NCBI GenBank assembly: GCA_040772545.1
Contig: JAXGXY010000001.1
Location: forward strand, 558,001-622,000
DNA: 64,000 nucleotides
DNA from: UBA1431 sp002329665
GTDB lineage: Bacteria > Bacillota > Clostridia > Christensenellales > UBA1431
Reading direction: 5' to 3'
Below the pieces are notes generated by a model. That model was given only the letters and a program-made list of their open reading frames with translations, made no database searches and was not told the DNA's origin. Made by a program: the position numbers and the translations under genes. Below, one piece after another: positions 51,376-60,349 of this stretch (within the stretch, counting starts at the first letter, position 1; every line of letters starts with the position of its first letter).

Positions 51376-51407
51376 AGGAATCTGACAACTGAGGAGACCT
51401 GCCCAAA

Positions 51408-53042
51408 ATGACGATATTTCACATATTCCAGCTATGCGGAGGACTGGGGCTCTTCCTTTACGGCATGAAGGTCATGAGCGAAGGGATGGAGCGCGCGGCC
51501 GGCGACAGGATGCGCGAGATGCTCTGGAAGCTCACCAGCAACAGGGTAAAGGGAGTTCTTTTCGGCTTGGGGACGACCGCGGTGATCCAGAGTTCTTCGG
51601 CGACGACTGTGATGGTCGTCGGGTTCATCAACGCGGGTCTCCTGACCCTGACACAGTCGGTAGGGATCATCATGGGCGCGGAGATCGGGACCACGGTGAC
51701 CGCCCAGATCATCGCGATCAAGCTCACGGACATCGCGCCGGTTTTCATATTCATCGGCACGATATGCTTCATCCTCTTCAAGAACCGGTCGGTAAAGCGC
51801 GTAGGCGAGATACTGGCCGGTTTTGGCATACTCTTCCTGGGTATGAGCCTCCTTTCCTGGGGGGTGGAGCCGCTTCGGGAGATGGAATCCTTCAGGCAGT
51901 TCATGGTGAATTTCCAGAGCCCCGTGGTCGGCATACTGACGGGACTGGTGGTAACCAGCATCATTCAGAGTTCCTCCGTGTCGATCGGCATCCTGCAGGC
52001 GCTGGCCTTCCAAGGCCTCATCCCTTTGGGCAGCGCCGTGTACGTGGTGCTGGGCTGCAACATCGGCACCTGCATCACCGCGGTGCTCGCGAGCCTGGGC
52101 GCCACTACGGATTCCAAGCGCGCCGCTATTATCCACGCGAGCTTCAACACGATAGGCACCGTGATATTCTTCATGCTGCTCACCTTCTTCCCGATCGTGA
52201 CCTGGCTGGAGGCCCTCACGCCCGGCAACGTGGCCAGGCAGATCGCGAACTTCCATACGGTGTTCAACGTGACCAACGTCATACTGTTGCTGCCGTTTGC
52301 CCCTCAGTTAGTCAAACTCGCGAAAAAGCTGCTGCCCGGCCGCAGGGACGACGAATGCCTCGACGACGAAAGGGCGCTGATTCACATCAGCGAAGCGATG
52401 CTCGAAGCCCCGGCGGCGGCCGTCAGCCTCGTGCACGAGGAACTCAACCGCATGGGAAGGCTGGCCAGACGCAATTTTGCGGCCTCGGTAAAAGCTTTTT
52501 TCGATAAGGACTACGGGCAGGTGGAAAAGGTGCTCCGGCGCGAAAAGACCATCAACTACATCAACCGCGAAATCATCCGGTACCTGGTAAAATGCTCCTC
52601 GCTGGAACTCTCCGATAAGGACCGCGTGGTCATCGGCTCCTTTTTCAACGTCGTGGGGGACATCGAACGCATCGGCGACCACGCGGAAAACTTCGCCGGG
52701 TACACCCTGGCCCGCATCGACGAAAAGCTCAAATTCAGCATGGAGGCGCTGACGGAGCTGAGGATCATGACGAAGAAGGTCGAAGAGATTATCGACCTGA
52801 GCCTGGACGTGTTCGCCAAACGCGACGAAACGCGGCTCGACGCCGTGGCGGAACTGGAACGCACGATAGACGAGATGCAGGTGGATTTCAAGCAAAGCCA
52901 TATCAACAGGCTGAGCATCGAGGTCTGTTCCCCCAAGAGCGGCGTGATATTCACGGACATGATAGGCGAACTGGAACGCGTGGCCGACCATGCGGTGAAC
53001 ATCGCGTTTTCCCTCCGCCCGATGACGAAGAAACCAACGTAG
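51408..53042 (+). CDS. Na+/phosphate symporter family protein (NptA-like with PhoU domain)
   Basis: A 544-residue membrane transporter. The first about 310 residues hold two inverted Na_Pi_cotrans repeats, each with the substrate motif QSSSAT (first) and QSSSVS (second) and GAEIGTT / GCNIGTC. The C-terminal 200 residues are a PhoU-like cytoplasmic helical domain (GDIERIGDHAENFA and GELERVADHAVNIA). Imports phosphate with sodium, or controls it. The start ATG 51408 follows a GAGGAG site. Confidence 0.93.
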   Translation: MTIFHIFQLCGGLGLFLYGMKVMSEGMERAAGDRMREMLWKLTSNRVKGVLFGLGTTAVIQSSSATTVMVVGFINAGLLTLTQSVGIIMGAEIGTTVTAQIIAIKLTDIAPVFIFIGTICFILFKNRSVKRVGEILAGFGILFLGMSLLSWGVEPLREMESFRQFMVNFQSPVVGILTGLVVTSIIQSSSVSIGILQALAFQGLIPLGSAVYVVLGCNIGTCITAVLASLGATTDSKRAAIIHASFNTIGTVIFFMLLTFFPIVTWLEALTPGNVARQIANFHTVFNVTNVILLLPFAPQLVKLAKKLLPGRRDDECLDDERALIHISEAMLEAPAAAVSLVHEELNRMGRLARRNFAASVKAFFDKDYGQVEKVLRREKTINYINREIIRYLVKCSSLELSDKDRVVIGSFFNVVGDIERIGDHAENFAGYTLARIDEKLKFSMEALTELRIMTKKVEEIIDLSLDVFAKRDETRLDAVAELERTIDEMQVDFKQSHINRLSIEVCSPKSGVIFTDMIGELERVADHAVNIAFSLRPMTKKPT

Positions 53043-53081
53043 CCATACAACCGCGACATGCTCTACGATTTTAATCGATGC

Positions 53082-53098
53082 GATGCCGCTGTTGCGGC
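53082..53098 (+). terminator. Hairpin after the phosphate symporter, possible terminator
   Basis: ATGCCGC-TGTT-GCGGCAT, followed by TCATTTCATT. The stem is the same ATGCCGC as in the elements at 15312 and 63744, but the second hairpin of those elements is missing here. Confidence 0.45.
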
Positions 53099-53189
53099 AT
53101 TCATTTCATTACTCAACACGCTTCGCATCCTGAAAGGACCTCATAATCGGGCGATTGCCGCTTAGGCGTTCTTTTTTTTATACGAACGG

Positions 53190-54245
53190 CTATTTTATGA
53201 AATCGTATTGGAAATAGCCCACGCCTCCGAAGGCGTATTTGTAGGACATTCCTCCCGCGGTCCCTTCAGAAAGGTCCAACTCCGTAACGTTAAGGCAGCC
53301 TTTTTGATTCTGTTCTATGATGTGTCTCATCGTGGAACTGATGAGGACCACGCCCGGTCCGTACCCAGCAAAGCCGGTGTTCATCGCCAATCGGCAAAAA
53401 GCGATTTTCCCGTCCCTGCAAACGAGGCCGCTGGTGAAAGCGGCGATCCTGTCGTTTAAATACAGGACGCCGTGGAAGCTTTCCTTGCAGGAATTCAGGA
53501 ACAGGGTCACTTTGTCCCTCAAAAGGATCGTTGTCAGGATCTTCATGACCGGTTTCGTGAGCGGCCTTAAACGGAAATTATTCTTAACGAGGAAACGGTG
53601 AGCGTACACCGCCATCATGTTTTTGTACGTTCGTGCGTCTATCGCCTCGCCCCGATAGAAATCGACGCGCCATTTCATGTTTTCGCGTTCCAGGCGGTTG
53701 ATATGCCTGGTGATATTGCGCCGGCACGACTTCTTAAGGCCCCTGAACCATTCGTCGTAGCTCGGGGGGACGGGTATAAAAACGCATTCATGCTGTTCTA
53801 TTTGGCACGGCGCCAAATACTCCTTCAAATAGCGATACGTTACGGACTTCTCGTTCACCCGGTAGAACGAGAACGAAACGTCGCCCATCAGTTCCTTGAC
53901 GCCGTCCATGAGGAACTTGAAATCGTCGTAGCTCCAGCCGGGTTTGTAGACGAAATCGAGGGTGCTGGCGGTCGTAAAATGGCCGCGGAAATAAACGATG
54001 GGTTTGCGGTTCTTCTTTTTTATGAGCAAAGGAGCGATGGCTATGGGCTCGTCGTCCTTATAAAGGACCAGATTCAGTTCTTTTACTCCGATGAGCCGTA
54101 ACAGGTCTTTTCGCTGGGGTTTGCCTTTTCCGGTCTGCGTCAGGAATTCGTAGGACTGATAAGGCGTGTCATAGGCGTTGCCTTCCATAATGCCGGGCCA
54201 GAGCGGCGACAGCTCATGCCAGTCCTTCACGACAAGTTTCCTCAT
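53190..54245 (-). CDS. GNAT-fold acyltransferase (BioF2-like/FemAB-type)
   Basis: A 351-residue soluble protein with the layout of the Acetyltransf_6 (BioF2-like) family: an N-terminal half with PYQSYEFLTQTG and APLLIKKKNRKPIVYF, the middle YDEWFRGLKKSCRRNITRHINRLERE (basic helix), and a second GNAT half with LNDRIAAFTSGLV, GYGPGVVLI and the common ending DLSEGTAGGMSYKYAFGG. Start ATG 54245 has GGAGGG upstream. Members act on cell-wall or exopolysaccharide precursors; substrate unknown. It is a single gene divergent from cotJA. Confidence 0.83.
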   Translation of the reverse strand: MRKLVVKDWHELSPLWPGIMEGNAYDTPYQSYEFLTQTGKGKPQRKDLLRLIGVKELNLVLYKDDEPIAIAPLLIKKKNRKPIVYFRGHFTTASTLDFVYKPGWSYDDFKFLMDGVKELMGDVSFSFYRVNEKSVTYRYLKEYLAPCQIEQHECVFIPVPPSYDEWFRGLKKSCRRNITRHINRLERENMKWRVDFYRGEAIDARTYKNMMAVYAHRFLVKNNFRLRPLTKPVMKILTTILLRDKVTLFLNSCKESFHGVLYLNDRIAAFTSGLVCRDGKIAFCRLAMNTGFAGYGPGVVLISSTMRHIIEQNQKGCLNVTELDLSEGTAGGMSYKYAFGGVGYFQYDFIK

Positions 54246-54450
54246 ATCTTCCCTCCAATGGTGTACGGGGCGTGCCCTCAGCATATATATCGGATTTATT
54301 CAAGTATATGTTTGGTTATTTCCATATGCAACAGGTAAAAGTTTTAACGGGCGATTTGGCCTCTGGCCTTCCGCCGGAAAGCCTTGTGCCGGAACCATAT
54401 GGCGGGGTCCGGAATATGATAGCCATTATAGATCAAGGAGGAAAACCTTT

Positions 54451-54708
54451 ATGGATGTTTACCGGCAATCGGAATGTGAAGCATCATGCAGAAGGTGCGA
54501 TCCGGTTCAGCAGGTCAAGGACGTGAAACTCGCGCACGCCTATGTACCTTTCCAAAGGTTTTGCGGCGTGATGGCCCCTTTGATGTCTTTGTGCAGGGGG
54601 ACTGCATTCCCCGAGCTATATAGTCCCTATTCGAAAAGAGAGTATGTGAACCTGGAGCCGGAGAAGTGCCAGAGACCCTATACAGACAGGAGAGTATGTT
54701 ATGAATAG
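54451..54708 (+). CDS. cotJA: Spore coat-associated protein CotJA
   Basis: An 85-residue protein. KLAHAYVPFQRFCGVMAPLMSLCRGTAFPELYSPY is the CotJA core; the N-terminal region is Cys-rich (ECEASCRRCDP). ATG 54451 has AAGGAGG upstream. The cotJB start overlaps its end by 8 bases (ATGAATAG). In Bacillus the operon is expressed in the mother cell under sigma-E and its products join the inner coat. Confidence 0.9.
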   Translation: MDVYRQSECEASCRRCDPVQQVKDVKLAHAYVPFQRFCGVMAPLMSLCRGTAFPELYSPYSKREYVNLEPEKCQRPYTDRRVCYE

Positions 54709-54976
54709 AGACGATCTGCTCAGAGAGCTGACAGCTCTGGATTTCGTGGCTGTCGACCTGAATCTGTACCTCAACACCCACCCGATGGATTGCGAGGCCA
54801 TTCAGGAGTTCAACAGGGTAATCCATAAAGCCGGCCAGCTCAGAGACATGTATGAGAAAGCATACGGGCCCCTGACCGCGAACCGTGCGAGCGAATGCCC
54901 GTGGCAGTGGTTTGAGGACCCCTGGCCGTGGCAGTCTTGTTTCAACTTCTATCTCCCGAGAGAGGAGTGCAGATAA
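54701..54976 (+). CDS. cotJB: Spore coat protein CotJB
   Basis: A 91-residue protein: LLRELTALDFVAVDLNLYLNTHP and ALQEFN-type AIQEFNRVIHKA, then Trp-rich WQWFEDPWPWQ near the end, all hallmarks of CotJB. It overlaps cotJA by 8 bases and stops 3 bases before cotJC, so the three are one transcript. Confidence 0.93.
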   Translation: MNRDDLLRELTALDFVAVDLNLYLNTHPMDCEAIQEFNRVIHKAGQLRDMYEKAYGPLTANRASECPWQWFEDPWPWQSCFNFYLPREECR

Positions 54977-54979
54977 AAG

Positions 54980-55573
54980 ATGTGGATGTATGAGAAGAAG
55001 CTGGAATACCCGATAAAGATCAAGCACCCGAATCCCAAAATGGCCAAGGCGATCATCACGCAGTACGGCGGGCCGGACGGCGAACTGGCCGCGTCTTTGC
55101 GTTATTTGAGCCAGAGGTTCTCCATGGTCACACCCCAGGCGCGGGCGACGCTCAACGACATCGGTACGGAGGAACTCGCGCATCTCGAGATGGTGGGGAC
55201 TATGGTGCGTCAGCTGACGGAGAAAGCGAGCATCGACCAGATCAAGGCCGCCGGGATGGACGCTTATTACGCGGACCACGACAAGGCGGTATACCCGGTA
55301 AGCGCGGCCGGCGTGCCGTTCACGGCCGCATATATCCAGTCCAAAGGCGATCCCGTAACGGACCTCACCGAAGATATGGCCGCGGAACAGAAGGCGAGGT
55401 CCACCTATGAGTGGCTCATCAACCTCGCGGACGACCCGGACGTCATCGAGCCGCTCAAGTTCCTGAGGGAACGCGAAGTCGTACATTTCCAGAGGTTCGG
55501 CGAGGCCCTGGTAATCGTGCAGGACTTCCTGAACCGGAAGCACGCCTGGGCGGTAAAACTCCCGTGCGACTGA
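54980..55573 (+). CDS. cotJC: Spore coat protein CotJC (manganese catalase-like)
   Basis: A 197-residue ferritin-like four-helix protein. MWMYEKKLEYPIKIKHPNPKMAKAIITQYGG is the standard CotJC opening. Metal ligands are in TEELAHLEM (Glu, Glu, His) and in the second half EQKARSTYEWLI and REVVHFQRFGE. It is the Mn-catalase homologue of the spore coat that protects against peroxide. Confidence 0.95.
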   Translation: MWMYEKKLEYPIKIKHPNPKMAKAIITQYGGPDGELAASLRYLSQRFSMVTPQARATLNDIGTEELAHLEMVGTMVRQLTEKASIDQIKAAGMDAYYADHDKAVYPVSAAGVPFTAAYIQSKGDPVTDLTEDMAAEQKARSTYEWLINLADDPDVIEPLKFLREREVVHFQRFGEALVIVQDFLNRKHAWAVKLPCD

Positions 55574-55588
55574 AACGAGTACATGAAA

Positions 55589-55622
55589 AATAAGGCTGTG
55601 AAGAAAACAGCCTTATTTTTTG
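55589..55622 (+). terminator. Rho-independent terminator of cotJABC
   Basis: AATAAGGCTGT (55589-55599) and ACAGCCTTATT (55607-55617) form an 11-base-pair stem, followed by TTTTT. The stop of the converging minus-strand gene (55613) lies inside it. Confidence 0.9.
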
Positions 55623-56932
55623 GTTTGCGGGCCGCCGCCCTGGGTTCTGGCGATGCGCCAGACGACACCGTCGGGTCCGCCGGCAGCGGCCCCGAAATCG
55701 GCGACATAGAGGGCGCCGTCCGGGCCGAACCTGGCGTCTATCGGGCGCTCGAAACCGCTTTCTCCCGTCCTGCTCGCGGCTGCGCCGGATCTGTTCATCG
55801 CAAACGCGAGGATGTTTCCCGAGTCCATTTCGATGACGGACACCCGGTGCCCAACATCCGGCGCCGGGGCGCCGCCGGCCGCAGCGGGAGCCTGGCTCCC
55901 GAACTCCGCGATGTATACGTTCCCGTAGCCGGGGAACGAAGCCCCGTAGTTAAAGTCAAACCCCATAATAGCGCTGTGGGGCGCAAACGCGGCGAAAGGC
56001 TTCGGCGGAATCATGGGGTGGTTTGCCAGCACGAAACGCGGCTGTGGGCCGTCTGCCGGTTTGAACTGGGGCATGACGACCGGGAGGCCTCCCGTGAAAT
56101 CGGGCCATCCGTACCATGCCCCGGGGGCGATGTAATGGAACTCGTCGGGGGAGTTGGCCACAGGCCTGCTGCCGCGCACGTCCATGCCGTGATTGGTGGC
56201 TAGCAGGCGGCCCGACCGGTCGAACGCCAGACGGAACGGATTCCGAAGGCCCCAGGCGACCAGGCGCAGGTCGCTCCCGTCTTCGTTCGCGCTGAGGATG
56301 CTGCCGCTCGCGCGCACGATCCCGTTGACCGTCTGCCCCTGAAAGACGGGGACGCCGAACGGTGCATAAGACCCGGTCACGGCCTTCTCGCCCGGGACGT
56401 TTGCGAAGACGTCCGGTGTGGTGAAGTTTTCCCCCGCAAGGGTTAGCGACGAGCCGGGGTAATCGTGAAAGTAAGGGAACCTTCTTACCCACGAGGCGTT
56501 GTCCAGGCCAACCACGGCGGAATTCGTCGCCGTGCCCTGGCCGAAATACATCCGCCCGTCCGGCCCGAAAACGGCTTTATTGTTGTGATGGTCTCCCCAA
56601 CTGGGCAGGCCGCCGATTACGTTTTCGGCAGACCCGTCCTGATGTATCGCGGTAACGTACCCTCTGTGCGAAACGAAGATCTTTCCGTTGTGCAACGTAA
56701 GGCCGGTGAGCGGGGGGTTGAAACCGTCCGCTACGGTTTCCACGCCGCCCTGTATCGCCCTGAGCACCTTCCCGTTTCCGGAGACGATGCCCGCGTCCCC
56801 GATGTACAGGGAGCCGTCGTCGGCGAATTCGATGTCTATAGGGGTGGTCAGGCCCTTTAAAAACACTTCGGCGGCGAAACCGTCGGGCAGGGCGATGTCC
56901 CGGGCGTTCAGGGCGCGGCTACCACTGTTCAT
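55613..56932 (-). CDS. Glucose/sorbosone dehydrogenase-like beta-propeller protein
   Basis: A 439-residue six-bladed propeller of the GSDH (L-sorbosone/aldose dehydrogenase) superfamily. Repeating FADDGSLYIGDAG, FGPDGRMYFGQG and FGPDGALYVADFG blade motifs and WGLRNPFRLAFDRSGRL are characteristic. No signal peptide is visible, though relatives are usually exported. GAGGAGG precedes the ATG. Members need PQQ, a cofactor rarely made by Clostridia, so the reaction here is uncertain. Confidence 0.82.
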   Translation of the reverse strand: MNSGSRALNARDIALPDGFAAEVFLKGLTTPIDIEFADDGSLYIGDAGIVSGNGKVLRAIQGGVETVADGFNPPLTGLTLHNGKIFVSHRGYVTAIHQDGSAENVIGGLPSWGDHHNNKAVFGPDGRMYFGQGTATNSAVVGLDNASWVRRFPYFHDYPGSSLTLAGENFTTPDVFANVPGEKAVTGSYAPFGVPVFQGQTVNGIVRASGSILSANEDGSDLRLVAWGLRNPFRLAFDRSGRLLATNHGMDVRGSRPVANSPDEFHYIAPGAWYGWPDFTGGLPVVMPQFKPADGPQPRFVLANHPMIPPKPFAAFAPHSAIMGFDFNYGASFPGYGNVYIAEFGSQAPAAAGGAPAPDVGHRVSVIEMDSGNILAFAMNRSGAAASRTGESGFERPIDARFGPDGALYVADFGAAAGGPDGVVWRIARTQGGGPQTKK

Positions 56933-57161
56933 CTTTATTCCTCCTCATTTCCACGGGTACGGAGCGCCAACAGGCCAAGGACGGGGCCTGTGGCGGGTTT
57001 GCCATGTTCCAAGCAAATCGTTTTTCGTGTCGCTTCAGTATATGACGAGAGTAACCGCGAGTTACGCGCGAAGATTTTTTGCAGCCTGCCTGTAATTGCC
57101 ACTCATACCGAAGGAAAGCGATGGAACAATAAGACAAAAGCGAAAAGGAGCGGGTCATGAA

Positions 57162-57392
57162 ATGAAGCGCAATCCCGACGACCGCAGCGACAATGTCGAA
57201 AGGATCCAGGAAAACATCGACAATACCATACGCAATATGGAACTGGCGGAAGAAATAATCGAAAAAACGTCCGACCGCAAAATGAAAAAAGAACTGACCG
57301 AAAAGAACGAGCGCAGACGGGATGCGTTGAACGGCCTGAGGAGCGAGATCAGGGACGAGGCGGCCGAGAGCGAGAGCAGAAAGGGACGCTGA
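57162..57392 (+). CDS. tlp: Small acid-soluble spore protein Tlp
   Basis: A 76-residue helical protein: NPDDRSDNVERIQENIDNTIRNMELAEE and EKNERRRDALNGLRSEIRDEA are the Tlp signature. The start ATG 57162 has AAAGGAG 12 bases upstream; an upstream in-frame start (57096) lacks a ribosome binding site. Tlp is a minor SASP of the spore core. Confidence 0.92.
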   Translation: MKRNPDDRSDNVERIQENIDNTIRNMELAEEIIEKTSDRKMKKELTEKNERRRDALNGLRSEIRDEAAESESRKGR

Positions 57393-57400
57393 ACGCATCA

Positions 57401-57447
57401 AACCGCCCGGGAGATGCGCCCGCGGTCTTTCGGGCGGTTGTTTTTTT
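57401..57447 (+). terminator. Rho-independent terminator of tlp
   Basis: AACCGCCCG (57401-57409) pairs with CGGGCGGTT (57431-57439), followed by GTTTTTTT. Confidence 0.85.
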
Positions 57448-57468
57448 GCCAGCGACGTTGTGGTTCAT

Positions 57469-57497
57469 AAAAAAAAGAAGAGCGTTTTACGGCCCTT
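57469..57497 (-). terminator. Rho-independent terminator of the second SASP gene
   Basis: On the minus strand GAAGGGC pairs with GCTCTTC (one G-U) and is followed by eight T. Confidence 0.75.
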
Positions 57498-57516
57498 CTT
57501 TTACGGGGGATTATCG

Positions 57517-57738
57517 TTAGAAATTCGTGGTTCCTGACTGCTGACCCGAAAAGTTGTTTTCCGCATACATGATCATTTTCCGCACCATATTACCGCCGAT
57601 TTTGCCCGCGTTACTGGCCGTTATATCGCCGTTATAGCCTTTGTTCAGCGTTACGCCGATCTCGCTGGCGACCTCGTACTTCATCTTGTTGAGCATGTCC
57701 TTCGCCTGAGGAACGACTGACTGATTCGTGTTGGCCAC
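57517..57738 (-). CDS. Alpha/beta-type small acid-soluble spore protein (SASP)
   Basis: A 73-residue DNA-coating spore protein with EVASEIGVTLNKGYNGDITA (containing the germination-protease site) and NAGKIGGNMVRKMIMYAE. It is a close paralogue of the gene at 9641, with a slightly longer Gly/Thr tail. The upstream GTG at 57747 is part of the GGAGGTG ribosome binding site, so the start is the GTG at 57738, 8 bases from GGAGG. Confidence 0.95.
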   Translation of the reverse strand: MANTNQSVVPQAKDMLNKMKYEVASEIGVTLNKGYNGDITASNAGKIGGNMVRKMIMYAENNFSGQQSGTTNF

Positions 57739-57740
57739 TT

Positions 57741-57795
57741 TTTTCACCTCCTTCTGTCTGTATTTTCCCCAGGCTTCGTTTTAATACACATGAAA
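57741..57795 (-). promoter_or_regulatory. Conserved SASP leader, candidate sigma-G promoter
   Basis: The minus strand has TTTCATGTGTATT (57783-57795), then GGGGAAAATACAGACAGAAGGAGGTGAAAA, matching the leader of the other SASP (9861-9907) almost base for base in the last 30 positions with the same spacing. Confidence 0.5.
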
Positions 57796-58171
57796 GTATA
57801 TGCTTGTTATGGCAAAACATAGTTAGGGTTGCAATATATTCTTTAATTTTCAAAATTTTTCCGGCAAATCGCGGCGCCGATACCGGCTAGCTTTTTCAGT
57901 TATAAAGAGATAAGAGAAGCAGGTTTTTCGCATCCATATATGATATACAGCCCCGCCGGCATCATGTCCGCCTGCGATTTTTCGTTTGCGTTGAAGCGTT
58001 GTACGCCGCGCAGCCCCTGTGATAGAATGGTTCAACAATATGCCCGCGCAGAAAGGCGCGTACGGGGCGAAACGTGCCCGTGCCTCTACTGTTTCGATTC
58101 CCGGGGAAAGCTCGTCGGGCTGGGCGGAGGCCGGGACGCCCGGGGATAAGTTTCGATGCGGAGATGAGAAT
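57796..58171. other. Intergenic region before threonine aldolase, with promoter
   Basis: No supported gene. 57820-57870 is AT-rich. TTGTAC (57999-58004), an 18-base spacer and TAGAAT (58023-58028) form a likely promoter, leaving a leader of about 135 bases before the threonine aldolase start; no known riboswitch is recognised in it. Confidence 0.5.
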
Positions 58172-59200
58172 ATGGAGCATTGGATAGACCTGAGGAGCGA
58201 TACGGTCACGCAGCCCACTATTAAGATGCGCCAGCGCATGTTCGAAGCCGAGGTGGGGGACGACGTGTATCGCGACGATCCGACCGTGAACGAACTGGAA
58301 CGGTTGGCCGCGGACATCCTGGGGAAGGAGGACGCGCTGTTCGTGCCGTCGGGTACGATGGGGAACCAGGTCGCGTTGATGACCCACACCAGGCGGGGGG
58401 ACGAGGTGATCGCCGGCGAAATAAGCCACGTCATCGTGCATGAAGTGGGCGCGGCGGCCGTGCTTTCCGGCGTCACCGTGCGCACCGTCGAATTCAAAGA
58501 AGGCGTATACGACGCCCGGCTGATCGCCGCCGCCATACGTTCCGACGACATACACGAGCCGCCCACGTCCCTGATCGTCATGGAAAACGCGCTGGCCAAC
58601 GGGCGGGTGGTCCCCGAAGAGACGATGGCGCAGGTCTGTGCGCTCGCCCGGTCCGGGGGGATCAAAGTGCATCTGGACGGCGCCCGGCTCTTCAACGCCG
58701 CACTGGCCCTCGGCGTTTCTGTAAAGGACCTGACAAAGCACTGCGATTCGGTGATGTGCTGCCTTTCCAAGGGCCTGTGCGCGCCCGTGGGCTCCGTGCT
58801 GGCCGGGAGCGGCGAGTTCATCTCGCGCGCGAGAAAAAACCGCAAGATGCTTGGCGGCGGCATGCGCCAGGCCGGTTTCCTCGCGGCGGCCGGGATCGTC
58901 GCCCTTCGCGAAATGCCTGCGCGCCTTAAGGAGGACCACGACAACGCGAAGTATCTGGCTGAGCGACTGGCGGCCATACCGGGGCTTGCGGTCGATATGG
59001 ACGCGGTCGAAATCAACATGGTTTTCTTTACGCTAAACCGTCCGGCGGCGCTCCTTGCTGAATTGCCGGGACTGCTTAGGGAAAAGGGGATAAAGATCAA
59101 CGGGTTCGAGGGCACGGAAGGCCGGTTCGTCACCCATTACGGCTTAGACCGGGCGGACATCGATTTCGCAGTGGACGCGCTCGCGGGGCTCGTCGGTTAG
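58172..59200 (+). CDS. ltaE: Low-specificity L-threonine aldolase
   Basis: A 342-residue PLP enzyme cleaving L-threonine/allo-threonine to glycine and acetaldehyde. MEHWIDLRSDTVTQPTIKM is the family opening; VGDDVYRDDPTVNELE, FVPSGTMGNQVALM, HLDGARLFNA and the PLP lysine in CCLSKGLCAPVGS follow in order. Start ATG 58172 has GGAG upstream; the frame extends to 58019 without similarity. It is a single gene between converging neighbours. Confidence 0.94.
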   Translation: MEHWIDLRSDTVTQPTIKMRQRMFEAEVGDDVYRDDPTVNELERLAADILGKEDALFVPSGTMGNQVALMTHTRRGDEVIAGEISHVIVHEVGAAAVLSGVTVRTVEFKEGVYDARLIAAAIRSDDIHEPPTSLIVMENALANGRVVPEETMAQVCALARSGGIKVHLDGARLFNAALALGVSVKDLTKHCDSVMCCLSKGLCAPVGSVLAGSGEFISRARKNRKMLGGGMRQAGFLAAAGIVALREMPARLKEDHDNAKYLAERLAAIPGLAVDMDAVEINMVFFTLNRPAALLAELPGLLREKGIKINGFEGTEGRFVTHYGLDRADIDFAVDALAGLVG

Positions 59201-59203
59201 GGC

Positions 59204-60349
59204 CTAAAAAGAGGACAGCAATACGAACGCGGCCAGGACGAGCAGGGGGATACCGACCGCAACGCCGTACAGTATCCGGCGGTTGCGCCCCTGCGTGACC
59301 CGGGCTTGCGTCCCCGCCACGACGATGGGGGCGTGCGCCCGGTCGAAGACCCGGCAGACATGCACGCTGCCGTCGATGAGATAGACCTCTCCCTGGATGA
59401 ACAGGTCTGAACCGGCCGGTATGGCTTTTTCCACGGCGCGGTACGCTTTGGCATACCCGTCCGGCAGCCTGCTGCGGATACCCGGGGGCAGGTCTTTAGC
59501 CGCTACGACGGTGTCGCAGACGGTTTCGAGCATGAGCTTGCTCTTGAAGCTTTCGGCGTCGACGAAGACCGTGTCGCCGGTTTTAGGGTCCTTTATGCAG
59601 AGGGCGTCGAGTTCTTTTTCATGCAGGACGGGGGACCTTGATCCGCCGTTATCGACTGGATACAGGCAAAAATCGTAGCAGGCCGCCTCGACGCCCGTCA
59701 ACGGCGTGCGTATCGGGCGGGTGGAAGCGGATCGCCCGTGCAGTTCTTCGTACCGGCGGAACGACGCTTCGCGGCCGGCAGGAACGCGCTTCGCCGAGCG
59801 CACGAGCCTGCGGATGGGCACGGACGCCCGGCGGGCCGCGTGTTCGGCCGTCCTGTAGTCGTCCAGGCATTCGGACATGGGAAAAATCATGCCGGCGAGG
59901 CGCCCGGAATCGGCATCGTCCGCATCCGGGGAGGGCGGTTCGGGGTCGCCCCCGATCTCCCTCAGCTTATCCCTGATGTAATCAAGATGTTCCCTGAGCG
60001 CGTTTTCCTCCCTGCAAAGCTCAATATAGCGCTTTTCCAGTGCGCCGAGCCTTCTTTTCAGGTCGCGGACCTGCTTCGTGTTTGCGTCCGTGCGCAGGAG
60101 TTCGAGCTGTTCCGAGACCGCTTCGGACTCCTGTGCGAGGCGCGCCTTGCTTTCCCGGATGCGCTCGAAGGCGTCCTTTTCCCTGAAAGCTTTGGCATCA
60201 AGGTCCTGGATCGCCTTTAGGAACGTTTCCTCTCCGTTTGGCACCGTCTTTCCCTCCTTCGATGCAACGGCATCGGGCGAAAATGCGTCCTGTCCGTTCG
60301 CCGCCTGTGTTTTTCCCGGGCCGGTGTTATAATTATTTATCGTATACAT
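59204..60349 (-). CDS. Coiled-coil membrane protein with GIDE-like C-terminal domain
   Basis: A 381-residue protein. Residues about 45-140 are a charged coiled coil (SKARLAQESEAVSEQLELLR, DLKRRLGALEKRYIEL). Residues about 205-350 resemble the GIDE/MULAN-type domain: RTPLTGVEAACYDFCLYPV, DTVFVDAESF, IPAGSDLFIQGEVYL, APIVVAGTQARVTQG. A single C-terminal helix (YGVAVGIPLLVLAAFVLL) anchors the tail, so most of it is probably cytoplasmic. Start at ATG 60349 is tentative because GAGGAA is very close. Function unknown. Confidence 0.6.
   Translation of the reverse strand: MYTINNYNTGPGKTQAANGQDAFSPDAVASKEGKTVPNGEETFLKAIQDLDAKAFREKDAFERIRESKARLAQESEAVSEQLELLRTDANTKQVRDLKRRLGALEKRYIELCREENALREHLDYIRDKLREIGGDPEPPSPDADDADSGRLAGMIFPMSECLDDYRTAEHAARRASVPIRRLVRSAKRVPAGREASFRRYEELHGRSASTRPIRTPLTGVEAACYDFCLYPVDNGGSRSPVLHEKELDALCIKDPKTGDTVFVDAESFKSKLMLETVCDTVVAAKDLPPGIRSRLPDGYAKAYRAVEKAIPAGSDLFIQGEVYLIDGSVHVCRVFDRAHAPIVVAGTQARVTQGRNRRILYGVAVGIPLLVLAAFVLLSSF

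Noticed and set aside
54272..54526. 84-codon frame overlapping the start of cotJA
   Set aside because: It is in another frame, lacks a ribosome binding site and runs into cotJA; it has no recognisable domain.
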